Of a stretch of 64,000 nucleotides of DNA, positions 46,589 to 54,669 are shown one piece after another. Numbering within the stretch: position 1 is the stretch's first letter; each line of letters starts with the position of its first letter. Source of the DNA: an uncultured Burkholderiaceae bacterium (GTDB lineage: Bacteria; Pseudomonadota; Gammaproteobacteria; Burkholderiales; Burkholderiaceae_F); assembly GCA_944390675.1 (NCBI GenBank), contig CALXQR010000005.1, forward strand, positions 1 to 64,000. Direction: 5' to 3'. The position numbers were made by a program, and so were the translations under genes. The notes beneath the pieces were generated by a model that saw nothing but the letters and a program-made list of their open reading frames with translations, had not been told where the DNA came from and did no database searches.

Positions 46589-47452
46589 TTGAATCCCAAT
46601 GCTTTAATTGACGTTGCCCCGGAGCTGATTCCGGATACGACGCCTGCGATTGAGGACGTTGTGGCTGTTGCTCGCCTTAAAGGCGAGCCACTGCTGCATT
46701 TTCCGGACGATTTGTATATTCCACCTGATGCGCTCAAGCTCTTTTTAGAGTCTTTTGAAGGGCCTTTTGATCTTCTGCTTTACCTTATCCGCAAGCAGCG
46801 CCTGGATCTCAATGAAATCTCTGTGGCGGCGGTGACCGACCAGTATATGCAATATGTCGAGCAGATCCGCGCGCAGAATATGGAGTTGGCCAGTGACTAT
46901 CTTGTGATGGCCGCCGACCTCATGATGATCAAAAGCCGGTTGCTCTTGCCTGTGCCGGTTTCTGAAGATAGTGACGAGGAAGAAGATCCGACCGCTCGCA
47001 TTTTGCGTGAAGTGGCCGAATACGAAAAGATTCAGGTGGCCGCGCAGCTTTTAAATGCGCTTCCCACAATGGGAGATGGTTTCTGGCGTGGGTTTGTGGC
47101 TGTTGATGAAGAAGAGGCACCGGAGCCCGAAGTGCTGCCGCAGGAGTTGGCTCGCGTGTGGCTCGCGGTTGTGAAAAATGCGGATTTGAAGATCAACCAT
47201 ACGGTTGCCCGCCAAGAGCTCTCCATTCACGAATTTATGTCTGAAATCATCCGCCGTGTTGAGCATGCCCGTTTTGTCAGTTTTGACGAACTGGTGCAGG
47301 GGCAAGCCACGATGCAGGAAAAAGTGGTGAGTTTTTTGGCGATTTTGGAGCTTTCCCGAGAGGGGCTTATATCCATTACGCAGGCTGCGCCTTACGCGCC
47401 GATTTATTGCTCCAAAAAACGCTCTGCAGAGGAGCAACAAACAGCCAATTAA
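46589..47452 (+). CDS. scpA: Segregation and condensation protein A
   Basis: A 287-residue kleisin that bridges SMC heads in chromosome condensation. The core begins FEGPFDLLLYLIRKQRLDLN and continues with YLVMAADLMMIKSRLLLP, both family signatures; the winged-helix C-terminus is present. TTG at 46589 has a GGAG ribosome binding site six bases away and no ATG is better placed, so a TTG start is likely. The usual partner scpB is not adjacent. Confidence 0.92.
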   Translation: MNPNALIDVAPELIPDTTPAIEDVVAVARLKGEPLLHFPDDLYIPPDALKLFLESFEGPFDLLLYLIRKQRLDLNEISVAAVTDQYMQYVEQIRAQNMELASDYLVMAADLMMIKSRLLLPVPVSEDSDEEEDPTARILREVAEYEKIQVAAQLLNALPTMGDGFWRGFVAVDEEEAPEPEVLPQELARVWLAVVKNADLKINHTVARQELSIHEFMSEIIRRVEHARFVSFDELVQGQATMQEKVVSFLAILELSREGLISITQAAPYAPIYCSKKRSAEEQQTAN

Positions 47453-47558
47453 TTTTTTCGAAAATGAATTGTTCAATTTTGAAAAAAATTCATATTGAGT
47501 TCAGTTAAATTTATTAAACTCCGATTGATCTTATTTTGATAAAAGGAAACAAAGCCTT

Positions 47559-48272
47559 ATGGAATGGTTGACCGAGCTGATTACAACGATGCACTGGGGT
47601 GCCGTGGCTCAGATCATCATGATTGATATTTTGCTGGGCGGCGACAACGCAGTCGTGATCGCATTAGCATGTCGCAATTTATCACCTGAACAACGTAAAA
47701 AAGGTATCTTTTGGGGTGTCACCGGCGCCATCGCCTTGCGCGTTGTCTTGATTACCTGCGCGGTTTATCTGCTGCAGCTGCCGCTACTGAAAGTTGTGGC
47801 CGGTCTTCTTTTGATTTGGATCGGTGTGAAGCTTTTGATCCCGCACGATGAGGACGATAAGCATATCGAGGCGAGCACGAAGGTTCTGGCGGCCATTAAA
47901 ACCATTATTGTTGCTGACCTTGTGATGAGTATCGACAACGTGATCGGTATTGCGGGCGCCGCTCAGGCAGCCCACGAGCACCATCAAACGCTTTTGATCA
48001 TCTTCGGTTTGGTTGTGAGTGTGCCCTTCATTGTCTTTGGCAGCCAGATCATCCTGAAGGTCTTTGACCGTTTCCCGATTATTATCACCTTGGGCGGTGC
48101 GCTCTTGGGCTGGATCGGCGGCGGCCTGTTAGTGAGTGACATTTTCGTTGCCGAACATATTCCGCAAACGAGTACCGTTCATTACGGTGCTTGCGCGGTC
48201 GGTGCGCTGTTAGTGGTGGCGATCGCCAAGTGGTGGGTCGGACGACAAAAAGCTAAAAAGATCGCTCAATAA
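47559..48272 (+). CDS. TerC family integral membrane protein (YjbE-type)
   Basis: A 237-residue membrane protein with about seven helices. The two TerC acidic motifs are clear: LLGGDNAVVIALACRN in helix 1-2 and VMSIDNVIGIAGAAQAA in the middle. The family includes manganese exporters (YkoY/MeeF) and tellurium-resistance-associated TerC. The YjbE-type subgroup function is less certain. The upstream region was checked for a yybP-ykoY manganese riboswitch and none was seen. A strong terminator follows. Confidence 0.88.
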   Translation: MEWLTELITTMHWGAVAQIIMIDILLGGDNAVVIALACRNLSPEQRKKGIFWGVTGAIALRVVLITCAVYLLQLPLLKVVAGLLLIWIGVKLLIPHDEDDKHIEASTKVLAAIKTIIVADLVMSIDNVIGIAGAAQAAHEHHQTLLIIFGLVVSVPFIVFGSQIILKVFDRFPIIITLGGALLGWIGGGLLVSDIFVAEHIPQTSTVHYGACAVGALLVVAIAKWWVGRQKAKKIAQ

Positions 48273-48277
48273 TAAAA

Positions 48278-48303
48278 AATGCGCCCCTTGAAGGCGCATT
48301 TTT
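48278..48303 (+). terminator. Terminator between terC and fadD (bidirectional)
   Basis: AAATGCGCC (48278-48286 region) pairs with GGCGCATTT (48293-48301), with A-runs on the left and T-runs on the right, so it serves both convergent genes. Confidence 0.88.
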
Positions 48304-48321
48304 TTGACGGATGATTTTGTC

Positions 48322-50004
48322 TTAGACGATATCTTTAAGTTCACGTCTGAGGATCTTGCCGACAGCGGTCTTAGGCAACGAATCCACGAAAATGATTTGA
48401 CGCGGAATCTTATAGCCCGTGAGCTGTGTGCGGCAGTACTTCACAACGTCATCCTTGGTGATGGAGGGATCCTTCAAGACGATAACAGCCTTCACCGTTT
48501 CGCCGGAACGTTCGTGAGGCACACCCACCACGCCGCATTCCAAAACACCCGGCATGGAAGCAATGACGCTTTCCACTTCGTTCGGATAGACGTTAAAGCC
48601 GGAGACCAAAATCATGTCTTTTTTGCGGTCCGTGATCGTGATCTTGCCGTCGGCGGCCATATAACCCACGTCACCCGTGCGCAGCCAGCCGTCACGGAAG
48701 ACGCCGGCGGTTTCTTCCGGGCGGTTCCAGTAACCGGCCATGATCTGCGGACCCTTCACGCAGATTTCACCCGTATGAGACTCGATGTCTTCGGGCTTTT
48801 CACACAGTCCCAAATCCTTGAAACCGTCGCCGCGGATAGTGACTTCGGTATTAGGCAAGGGATAGCCAACGGAGCCGTCCCAGGGGGCGTCGGGTAAATT
48901 GCCGCAAACGCCGGGCGAGGCTTCCGTCAAACCGTAGGCTTCCAAAATGCCTACGCCCGTCGTTTCCTTCCAGCGTTCGGCCACAACCTTCTGAATTTGC
49001 GTGCCGCCCGCAACCGCCATCTTCAAGCGTGAAAAGTCCACGTTCTTGAATTCCGGGTTGTTAAGCAGCGCGTTATAGAGCGTATTGACGCCGGTGTAAA
49101 CGGAAAAACGCCAGTGCTTGCATTCATTGACAAGCCCCTTGATATCGCGCGGATTGGTGATCAGAACGCTGCGAGCGGTCCAATTCAAGAAAGCAAGCGT
49201 CGCGGTGAAGGAGAAGATGTGGTAAAGGGGCAACGCACACATAGCTACTTCTTCGCATTCCTTAAAGGAGACACTGATCCAGCGGCCGGTTTGCTCAACG
49301 TTAGCGAGCACATTGCGGTGCGTGAGCATCGCGCCTTTCGAAACACCCGTCGTGCCGCCCGTATATTGCAAGAGGGCGACGTCTTCGTTGGACAATTCCA
49401 CGGGCTTGAAGCCTTTTTGATGGCCGATGGCAAGCGCCTGACGGAAATCCACCGCGCCGGGCAGCGTCCATTGAGGCACCATCTTCTTGACGTGTTTGAC
49501 AACCGTGTTCACAAGCGTGCGCTTTATGAAGGGGAAAAGGTCGCCCACTTGCGTGGTGATGATATGTTTGACCGGGGTATGCGCGAGAACGCGTTCGAGC
49601 GTCTTGGCGAAGTTTTCAATAATGATGATCGCCTTGGCGCCGGAATCTCTGAGTTGATGCTCGAGTTCTCGGGCGGTGTAAAGAGGATTAACGTTTACAA
49701 CAATGAAACCGGCTCTCAAAATGCCAAAAAGCGCCACAGGGTACTGCAAGAGGTTCGGCATCATAATGGCCACGCGATCGCCTTTTTGCATGTCGGGCAA
49801 CGATTGCAGATAAGCGGCGAGATCACAGGAGAGCGACTGAGCTTGCTGCGTGGTGAGTGTCACCCCCATGTTGGTAAAGGCAGGCGCATCAGGATGCTTT
49901 TGAGCAATGCCCTCAAGGAGCGCGGGAATATTGGCCACGCGGTCCGGATCAATCATTGCGGGGACGCCCTTCGGGTACTTGGCAATCCAAGGAAAGTCTG
50001 ACAT
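48322..50004 (-). CDS. fadD: Long-chain-fatty-acid-CoA ligase
   Basis: A 560-residue ANL-superfamily enzyme that activates fatty acids as acyl-CoA through an acyl-adenylate. The P-loop-like motif YTGGTTGVSKGAMLTHRN, the YGLTEASP A5 motif, GWLRTGDVGYM A7, and the C-terminal catalytic lysine in LPKTAVGKILRREL are intact. Membrane-associated on the cytoplasmic side. No other beta-oxidation genes are adjacent; it may also serve membrane lipid recycling. Confidence 0.94.
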   Translation of the reverse strand: MSDFPWIAKYPKGVPAMIDPDRVANIPALLEGIAQKHPDAPAFTNMGVTLTTQQAQSLSCDLAAYLQSLPDMQKGDRVAIMMPNLLQYPVALFGILRAGFIVVNVNPLYTARELEHQLRDSGAKAIIIIENFAKTLERVLAHTPVKHIITTQVGDLFPFIKRTLVNTVVKHVKKMVPQWTLPGAVDFRQALAIGHQKGFKPVELSNEDVALLQYTGGTTGVSKGAMLTHRNVLANVEQTGRWISVSFKECEEVAMCALPLYHIFSFTATLAFLNWTARSVLITNPRDIKGLVNECKHWRFSVYTGVNTLYNALLNNPEFKNVDFSRLKMAVAGGTQIQKVVAERWKETTGVGILEAYGLTEASPGVCGNLPDAPWDGSVGYPLPNTEVTIRGDGFKDLGLCEKPEDIESHTGEICVKGPQIMAGYWNRPEETAGVFRDGWLRTGDVGYMAADGKITITDRKKDMILVSGFNVYPNEVESVIASMPGVLECGVVGVPHERSGETVKAVIVLKDPSITKDDVVKYCRTQLTGYKIPRQIIFVDSLPKTAVGKILRRELKDIV

Positions 50005-50059
50005 TGTTGTTTTATCCTAAAAACTAAAGCAAATGTATCTATTTTAAAGAAAAAAATAA

Positions 50060-50089
50060 GAAAGTCGCCCCCGAAAAAAGGCGACTTTC
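50060..50089 (-). terminator. Terminator of hemG
   Basis: A 10-bp perfect stem, GAAAGTCGCC (50060-50069) with GGCGACTTTC (50080-50089). On the minus strand it is followed by TTATTTTTTT. Confidence 0.88.
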
Positions 50090-50114
50090 TCACTTTGTTA
50101 GCGCTTAGGATCGA

Positions 50115-50651
50115 TTAACCCAAGGTGAGGCAGTGGCGAGCGTAGCTCTTCACATCTTCCCAGTCCGTGTAATCGATCACAGCAGTCGGATCCGTCGGGC
50201 CCTTAGTCATCTTCATGATCATTTGGATCATCTTGGTGTCAAGCCAGCCCCAGTTCGGGTAGTCTACCTTGCCAGCGATGCATTTCACATCACGGGGCTT
50301 CCAGGGGGAGTTCTGGAGGAATTTTTGCATGTAGCGGTTGCCTTCGGGCGTAGCCTTGATCGGCGTGCGGGCGACAACAGACACATTGAAGAAGCTGTGC
50401 GGTTTGGCGTTGAGCTGATCCTTGTGCTTGGCGAGGAATTGATAGAAAACCTTCGGGTAGGTGCCGTAGAGCACCGGGCAACCCACGATGTAGAGGTCGT
50501 ACTTGTCCCATTGCACGCCTTCGCGGTCCGCTTCGACGACATTCATCATGTCGGCTTGGTTACCTTCAGCGATAACCGTTTCCCAAATGCGACGAGCGAC
50601 ACGGGCCGTGTGGCCGCCTCGGCTGTGGTAGAGCACGAGCACAGATTTCAT
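50115..50651 (-). CDS. hemG: Menaquinone-dependent protoporphyrinogen IX dehydrogenase
   Basis: A 178-residue flavodoxin-like enzyme that oxidises protoporphyrinogen IX in heme synthesis, passing electrons to menaquinone or ubiquinone. The N-terminal FMN phosphate loop VLYHSRGGHTARVA, the HemG-specific long insert around FFNVSVVARTPIKATPEG, and the C-terminal MIMKMTKGPTDPTAVIDYTD match HemG rather than ordinary flavodoxins. The ATG at 50651 has GGAGAAAT upstream; nine extra in-frame codons to 50678 are unlikely. Its presence fits an anaerobic, quinone-linked lifestyle. Confidence 0.88.
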   Translation of the reverse strand: MKSVLVLYHSRGGHTARVARRIWETVIAEGNQADMMNVVEADREGVQWDKYDLYIVGCPVLYGTYPKVFYQFLAKHKDQLNAKPHSFFNVSVVARTPIKATPEGNRYMQKFLQNSPWKPRDVKCIAGKVDYPNWGWLDTKMIQMIMKMTKGPTDPTAVIDYTDWEDVKSYARHCLTLG

Positions 50652-50839
50652 TTTTATTTCTCCTATTGTCCCGCTCAAACTTTTTACTGCGGGCGGGACA
50701 CCATAAACGCAGAATCCGAGAGAGTATTAGCGATAAGAAGAATGATCGTCTTTATCGTTGATTCTTCGGTTTAATCAGTGGTAACCCTGAATCCTTTAGG
50801 GCATGGGGGTCATTTTAGTGCAGAAATATTGCTTCAATC

Positions 50840-51511
50840 TTAACGTTGTTTGGTAAAAGGCATGTTTTCGAGCCAGTCTAAAAGTTCAAGCGGGGAGCAC
50901 GCTACGCAATGGGTTTCCCACGTATGCACTGGGAAGTCCGTTCTGAGGTAGCCCCACAAAGCCGCGGCAAATGGCATGCCTAATTTTGCGGCCGCTTGAG
51001 AGTCACGAATGTCGTCTCCGACATAAGGGGTAAGCGCCGCTTGTGCACGGGCTTTTTCAAGCGCAGCGATAAGGTTATCTGGGTTGGGTTTAAGTTTTCC
51101 GGTTTCGTCTCCGCACACAACCACCGAGGCGCGATCCAAAAGTTCGAGCTTTTGCAGTATCGGAATCGTAAAGCAGCGGAATTTATTGGTGACGATGCCC
51201 CATTCCCAGCCTTTTTGTTCTAAAGCGGCAAGCAACTTTTCAACACCTTCAAAACAGCAGACTTTCTCTGCGCAGTGTTGTTCATAATCTGACAGATAGC
51301 GCGCTTTCATTTCTTCAAAGCGAGGGCTTTCCGGCGTGAGGTCAAAGCCGATTTTTAAAAGCCCCCGGGCTCCAGCGCCTGCGTATTCTCTTAAAACATC
51401 AAAGGGCAGGTCATCGAGTCCTTCGCTTCGTCGGATTCGATTCAAACTTGCGCAAAGGTCCGGCGCGCTGTCAACGAGCGTTCCGTCTAAATCAAAAAGT
51501 ATCAGTGGCAT
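50840..51511 (-). CDS. gph: Phosphoglycolate phosphatase (HAD family)
   Basis: A 223-residue HAD-superfamily phosphatase. Motif I LFDLDGTLVDSAPDL, motif II IVTNK and motif IV YVGDDIRDSQAA are present, with a small helical cap. It removes phosphate from 2-phosphoglycolate formed during DNA repair. It is encoded 24 bases after the metallo-beta-lactamase-fold gene, apparently in one operon. In many betaproteobacteria gph follows ubiG, which is missing here. Confidence 0.88.
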   Translation of the reverse strand: MPLILFDLDGTLVDSAPDLCASLNRIRRSEGLDDLPFDVLREYAGAGARGLLKIGFDLTPESPRFEEMKARYLSDYEQHCAEKVCCFEGVEKLLAALEQKGWEWGIVTNKFRCFTIPILQKLELLDRASVVVCGDETGKLKPNPDNLIAALEKARAQAALTPYVGDDIRDSQAAAKLGMPFAAALWGYLRTDFPVHTWETHCVACSPLELLDWLENMPFTKQR

Positions 51512-51535
51512 ACGTTGTGCACCAGGAAAATCGAT

Positions 51536-52342
51536 TTATTGTGACTCGAAATCATAACCGCCTTTTGGACTTCGCATAACTTTGCCCCACGGATGGACAT
51601 GTGTGCCGCAAACTAAACGATCGTTTTGGCTAAATTCTTTAAGCATGCTTTCTCGGACATTGGCGGCTTTTATCGGATCGTTGTCGTAGGCTGAACTTTG
51701 ATCGGTAAAACGTAACTGCAGGGGGTAGGCGTGAAAGATATCACCCACAATACTCAAAGCGTGGCCTTCGGAGTACAGGTCATAACGGGTGTGGCCCATT
51801 GTGTGCCCGCGTGCGTCACGCGCAGTTACGCCCGGCAGAATTTGGGAATCGAATTCAAAAGTTTCTATTCGATTTTGATAGAGCGCCAGGGTTGAACGAG
51901 CTTTCTCAATAGATTGAGGTGCTCTTCCCACGCCTTTTTCAATCCAGGCTTCGTATTCTGCGTGAGACAAACGAACGGTTGCGTTTTGGAAAATAGGATT
52001 TCCCGCTTCAACCATACCGCCTATATGGTCTCCATCCAAATGCGTGAGCAACACATCGGTGATCTCTTCCGGCTTAACGCCGGCTTTTTGAAGAATCTGA
52101 AGGGTTTTGCCGCCAGCCTCGCTGCCGTAGCCAGTGTCAATTAGCGCACAACGATCAGCAGTTCGCACCAAAAAGCTTCTCACGACTCCAAAAGTCTGAC
52201 CATTCGGAAGTAAAGCGAGTTTTTCGGGATATTTCTCAATACCTTCGAACAAAGACTTTTTAAAGACCGTTTCCCGATCGATGATCATGCAGAGTTGGAT
52301 TTGTCCAATTTGAATGCTTTCAATAGGCTTAATGGTGAGCAT
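51536..52342 (-). CDS. Metallo-beta-lactamase-fold hydrolase
   Basis: A 268-residue protein of the MBL superfamily, close to the AHL-lactonase/AttM-like and general hydrolase branch. LLTHLDGDHIGG is the HxDxDH zinc motif; further ligands lie in ARGHTMGHTRYDLY and VGDIFHAYP. No signal peptide is seen, so it is probably cytoplasmic. The ATG at 52342 follows GGGAGG, so 24 extra in-frame codons up to 52414, which run through the ompA terminator, are rejected. Substrate unknown. It forms an operon with gph. Confidence 0.82.
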   Translation of the reverse strand: MLTIKPIESIQIGQIQLCMIIDRETVFKKSLFEGIEKYPEKLALLPNGQTFGVVRSFLVRTADRCALIDTGYGSEAGGKTLQILQKAGVKPEEITDVLLTHLDGDHIGGMVEAGNPIFQNATVRLSHAEYEAWIEKGVGRAPQSIEKARSTLALYQNRIETFEFDSQILPGVTARDARGHTMGHTRYDLYSEGHALSIVGDIFHAYPLQLRFTDQSSAYDNDPIKAANVRESMLKEFSQNDRLVCGTHVHPWGKVMRSPKGGYDFESQ

Positions 52343-52400
52343 ATGGCCTCCCAAAAACTGAATGTCTAAGTCTGATTGTATCGCCGAAGGGGTGATAAAA

Positions 52401-52427
52401 AAGGCGCTCCGCAAATGGGAGCGCCTT
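52401..52427 (-). terminator. Terminator of the OmpA-family gene
   Basis: A 10-bp perfect stem, AAGGCGCTCC (52401-52410) with GGAGCGCCTT (52418-52427). On the minus strand it is followed by TTTTATCACC. Confidence 0.88.
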
Positions 52428-52458
52428 TTAATTCAAATTAATGAGAGAGTCTCATCAA

Positions 52459-53037
52459 TTATTGAGCGCGAGTGCCAACCACTTCGACAACGGCGCGGCG
52501 GTTCGGGGCCAAGCAGGCGACCAAATCAGCCAACGTACCGGTCTTTTCGCAGGTCACGACAGGATCAGCGGAGGCCTTGCCTTCGGTTTGGATCTTGTCA
52601 GCGGGAACGCCTTGGGCGACCATGTAGGACTTGACAGCTTCAGCGCGGCGTTCGCTCAACGTTTGGTTGAAGGAAGCCGGGCCGGTCACGTCGGTGTAAC
52701 CGGTAGCCATCACGACGTCAACGTTCAAGCCGGACATACGGGCGACCAATTCGTTGAGCATCTTAACGCCTTCGGGCTTGACCTTAGCGGAGTTCAAGTC
52801 AAAGAGCGTGTCGGCGGCCAAAACGATCTTGCCGCTGTCAGCGATATCGCCGTCGCAATTGATGCCTTCGGCGAGAGCAGGCGTCCAGAAGCCGGTTTGC
52901 CAGCAGAGGTTATAACCGCTCATCACGGTTTGGCCGGACGTGGACTTAACATACGGGAAGACGTCAGCAGCGCTGGCCATACCACTCGTAGCGAGCAAAG
53001 CAGCCAAAGCGGCGCTCATAGCTAAAGTTTTTTTCAT
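52459..53037 (-). CDS. OmpA-family outer-membrane/periplasmic protein
   Basis: A 192-residue protein with signal peptide MKKTLAMSAALAALLATSGM (cut after ASA), a short linker with Cys residues (NLCWQTGFWTPALAEGINCD) typical of small betaproteobacterial OmpA proteins, and a C-terminal OmpA-like peptidoglycan-binding domain (LFDLNSAKVKPEG; TGYTDVTGPASFNQTLSERR; NRRAVVEVVG). There is no N-terminal eight-strand barrel. GGAG precedes the ATG at 53037. Its place upstream of gyrA-side genes matches other Burkholderiales. Probably highly expressed, given its optimal codons. Confidence 0.9.
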   Translation of the reverse strand: MKKTLAMSAALAALLATSGMASAADVFPYVKSTSGQTVMSGYNLCWQTGFWTPALAEGINCDGDIADSGKIVLAADTLFDLNSAKVKPEGVKMLNELVARMSGLNVDVVMATGYTDVTGPASFNQTLSERRAEAVKSYMVAQGVPADKIQTEGKASADPVVTCEKTGTLADLVACLAPNRRAVVEVVGTRAQ

Positions 53038-53146
53038 AGTTATTTTCTCCAATTGGATTTTTCGCGGTAAACAACAGACGACCGCGTGCGTCCGGCTTGC
53101 ACCCCACCGCCCTCGCGAGTGGCCTCTTTGGGGGCACTTGCCAAAA

Positions 53147-54457
53147 CTAAATCTTATTCTGCCACGTTTTTGTTATTTTCTGTGCTTTTTCTCGACTGAG
53201 CGGACGAAGTCCGTTAGATTGTTGCTTTTTAACAACGATCGTTCCGTCTACCCAAACATGGGTAATATCCTCACGGCCCGCACTATAAAGGAGCTGGCTG
53301 GCCGGGTCAAACACGGGCAGCGCATCGATGTTGCCTAAATCCACCGCGATCAAGTCGGCATCCTTGCCTTTTTCAATGGAGCCGATTCGGTCATCCCAAC
53401 CCAAAGCTTTGGCGCCCGCAAGCGTTGCCGCGTAAAGCATGTCGCCTACTTTCATTTGGGTAGTGTCTTCGCAGACAGCTTTGCCCAGCATGGCGGCAAG
53501 ACGCGTTTCTCCAAGAATATCCACTTTGTCATTACTTGCGACGCCGTCAGTGCCCATGGCGACATTGATTCCCATGCGCATCATTTTGGCGATCGGGGAA
53601 AAGCCGCTTGCCAATTTCAGGTTGGAGCACGGGCAATGCACGACGCTCGCGCCAGTTTTTGCAAGAAGCTCGAGCTCCTTGTCATCTGCCTTCACTGTAT
53701 GAACAGAGATAAATTGCTCGCTAAGAAGCCCCAATTGATGAAGTCTTTCAATCGGACGGATGCCATATTGTTTGAGCGACCCTTCAATTTCCGATTGGGT
53801 TTCGTCCACATGCATATGAATATAGGCATTGTGTTTTTGGGCGAGCTCTCTGACTTTAATAAGAGCAGAGTCGTCGACCGTGTAGGGGGCGTGGGGCCCA
53901 ACCGTCACGCGCACTTTGGGGTTATTTTTGAAGCGTTCAAAAAGATTTTCAGCGTAATTAATGTATTCATCGGTTGTTTTTGCCATGGCTGACGGGAAAC
54001 CGATCACAATGCCCGAGACCGAGCACTTCAGTCCCGCTTCGGTTAAGCCACGGGCGACATCTTCACTGAAAAAATAATGATCACTTGCGCAGGTAATGCC
54101 CGATTCAAGCATTTCCGCTCCGGCAATAAGAGAGCCCTCATAACAAAATTCCGGGCTCATCAGTTTGCCCTCGGCGGGCCAAATTTTTGTCTGCAGCCAA
54201 TCCATGAGCGGCAAGTCCGCGCCCATACCACGAAGCAAATGCATGGGGGCGTGCGTGTGTGCGTTAACGAAACCGGGGAGCACAATGTGATCGGGCAGGC
54301 GGATCAGCTCATCGGCTTCAATGCCTTCGGTTTCTGCGCTCGGCACGACTGAGACAATTTTCCCTTCATTAATTAGAACACTGTGCTGCGGTAGGACAAC
54401 GCCTTTGGGTTTCATCGGCATGACCCAGCCGGCTTCAATAACGGTTTGAACGTGCAT
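53147..54457 (-). CDS. mtaD: MtaD-type 5-methylthioadenosine/S-adenosylhomocysteine deaminase
   Basis: A 436-residue metal-dependent amidohydrolase of the TRZ/ATZ family. Zinc ligands are visible in FVNAHTHAPMHLLRG, YIHMHVDETQSE, VHCPCSNLKLASG and GTDGVASNDKVD. It would deaminate methylthioadenosine or S-adenosylhomocysteine, by-products of methylation and polyamine synthesis. The ATG at 54457 was chosen for its AAAGG ribosome binding site; 33 extra in-frame codons to 54556 are unlikely. It lies upstream of ompA and divergent from gyrA, as in many betaproteobacteria. Confidence 0.86.
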   Translation of the reverse strand: MHVQTVIEAGWVMPMKPKGVVLPQHSVLINEGKIVSVVPSAETEGIEADELIRLPDHIVLPGFVNAHTHAPMHLLRGMGADLPLMDWLQTKIWPAEGKLMSPEFCYEGSLIAGAEMLESGITCASDHYFFSEDVARGLTEAGLKCSVSGIVIGFPSAMAKTTDEYINYAENLFERFKNNPKVRVTVGPHAPYTVDDSALIKVRELAQKHNAYIHMHVDETQSEIEGSLKQYGIRPIERLHQLGLLSEQFISVHTVKADDKELELLAKTGASVVHCPCSNLKLASGFSPIAKMMRMGINVAMGTDGVASNDKVDILGETRLAAMLGKAVCEDTTQMKVGDMLYAATLAGAKALGWDDRIGSIEKGKDADLIAVDLGNIDALPVFDPASQLLYSAGREDITHVWVDGTIVVKKQQSNGLRPLSREKAQKITKTWQNKI

Positions 54458-54625
54458 GGAAAAACCTTTTCGGAACAATTTTGAGTCATTGAAATTGTAG
54501 GCAAGACAGGACCAACTTGCCTCTTTCTCGGACAGAAACTCTGAGATCCCTGTCAAAGGTTTTATAACTAATTGAAAAATAAGGAAAATATCAAGTCTTT
54601 TTGATGGGCATTTTTAAAAAAATCC

Positions 54626-54634
54626 TGATAAAAT
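54626..54634 (+). promoter_or_regulatory. Extended -10 promoter element for gyrA
   Basis: TGATAAAAT gives an extended -10 (TGn plus TAAAAT), 35 bases before the gyrA ATG. TTGATG at 54601 is too far upstream to be a normal -35. Confidence 0.5.
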
Positions 54635-54669
54635 CAACAGGTTAAAAATTCTCTACAGATGGAAGATCA

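Noticed and set aside
47453..47558. Possible yybP-ykoY manganese riboswitch before the TerC gene
   Set aside because: The region is short and AT-rich and lacks the conserved GGGGAGUA-like motifs and paired helices.
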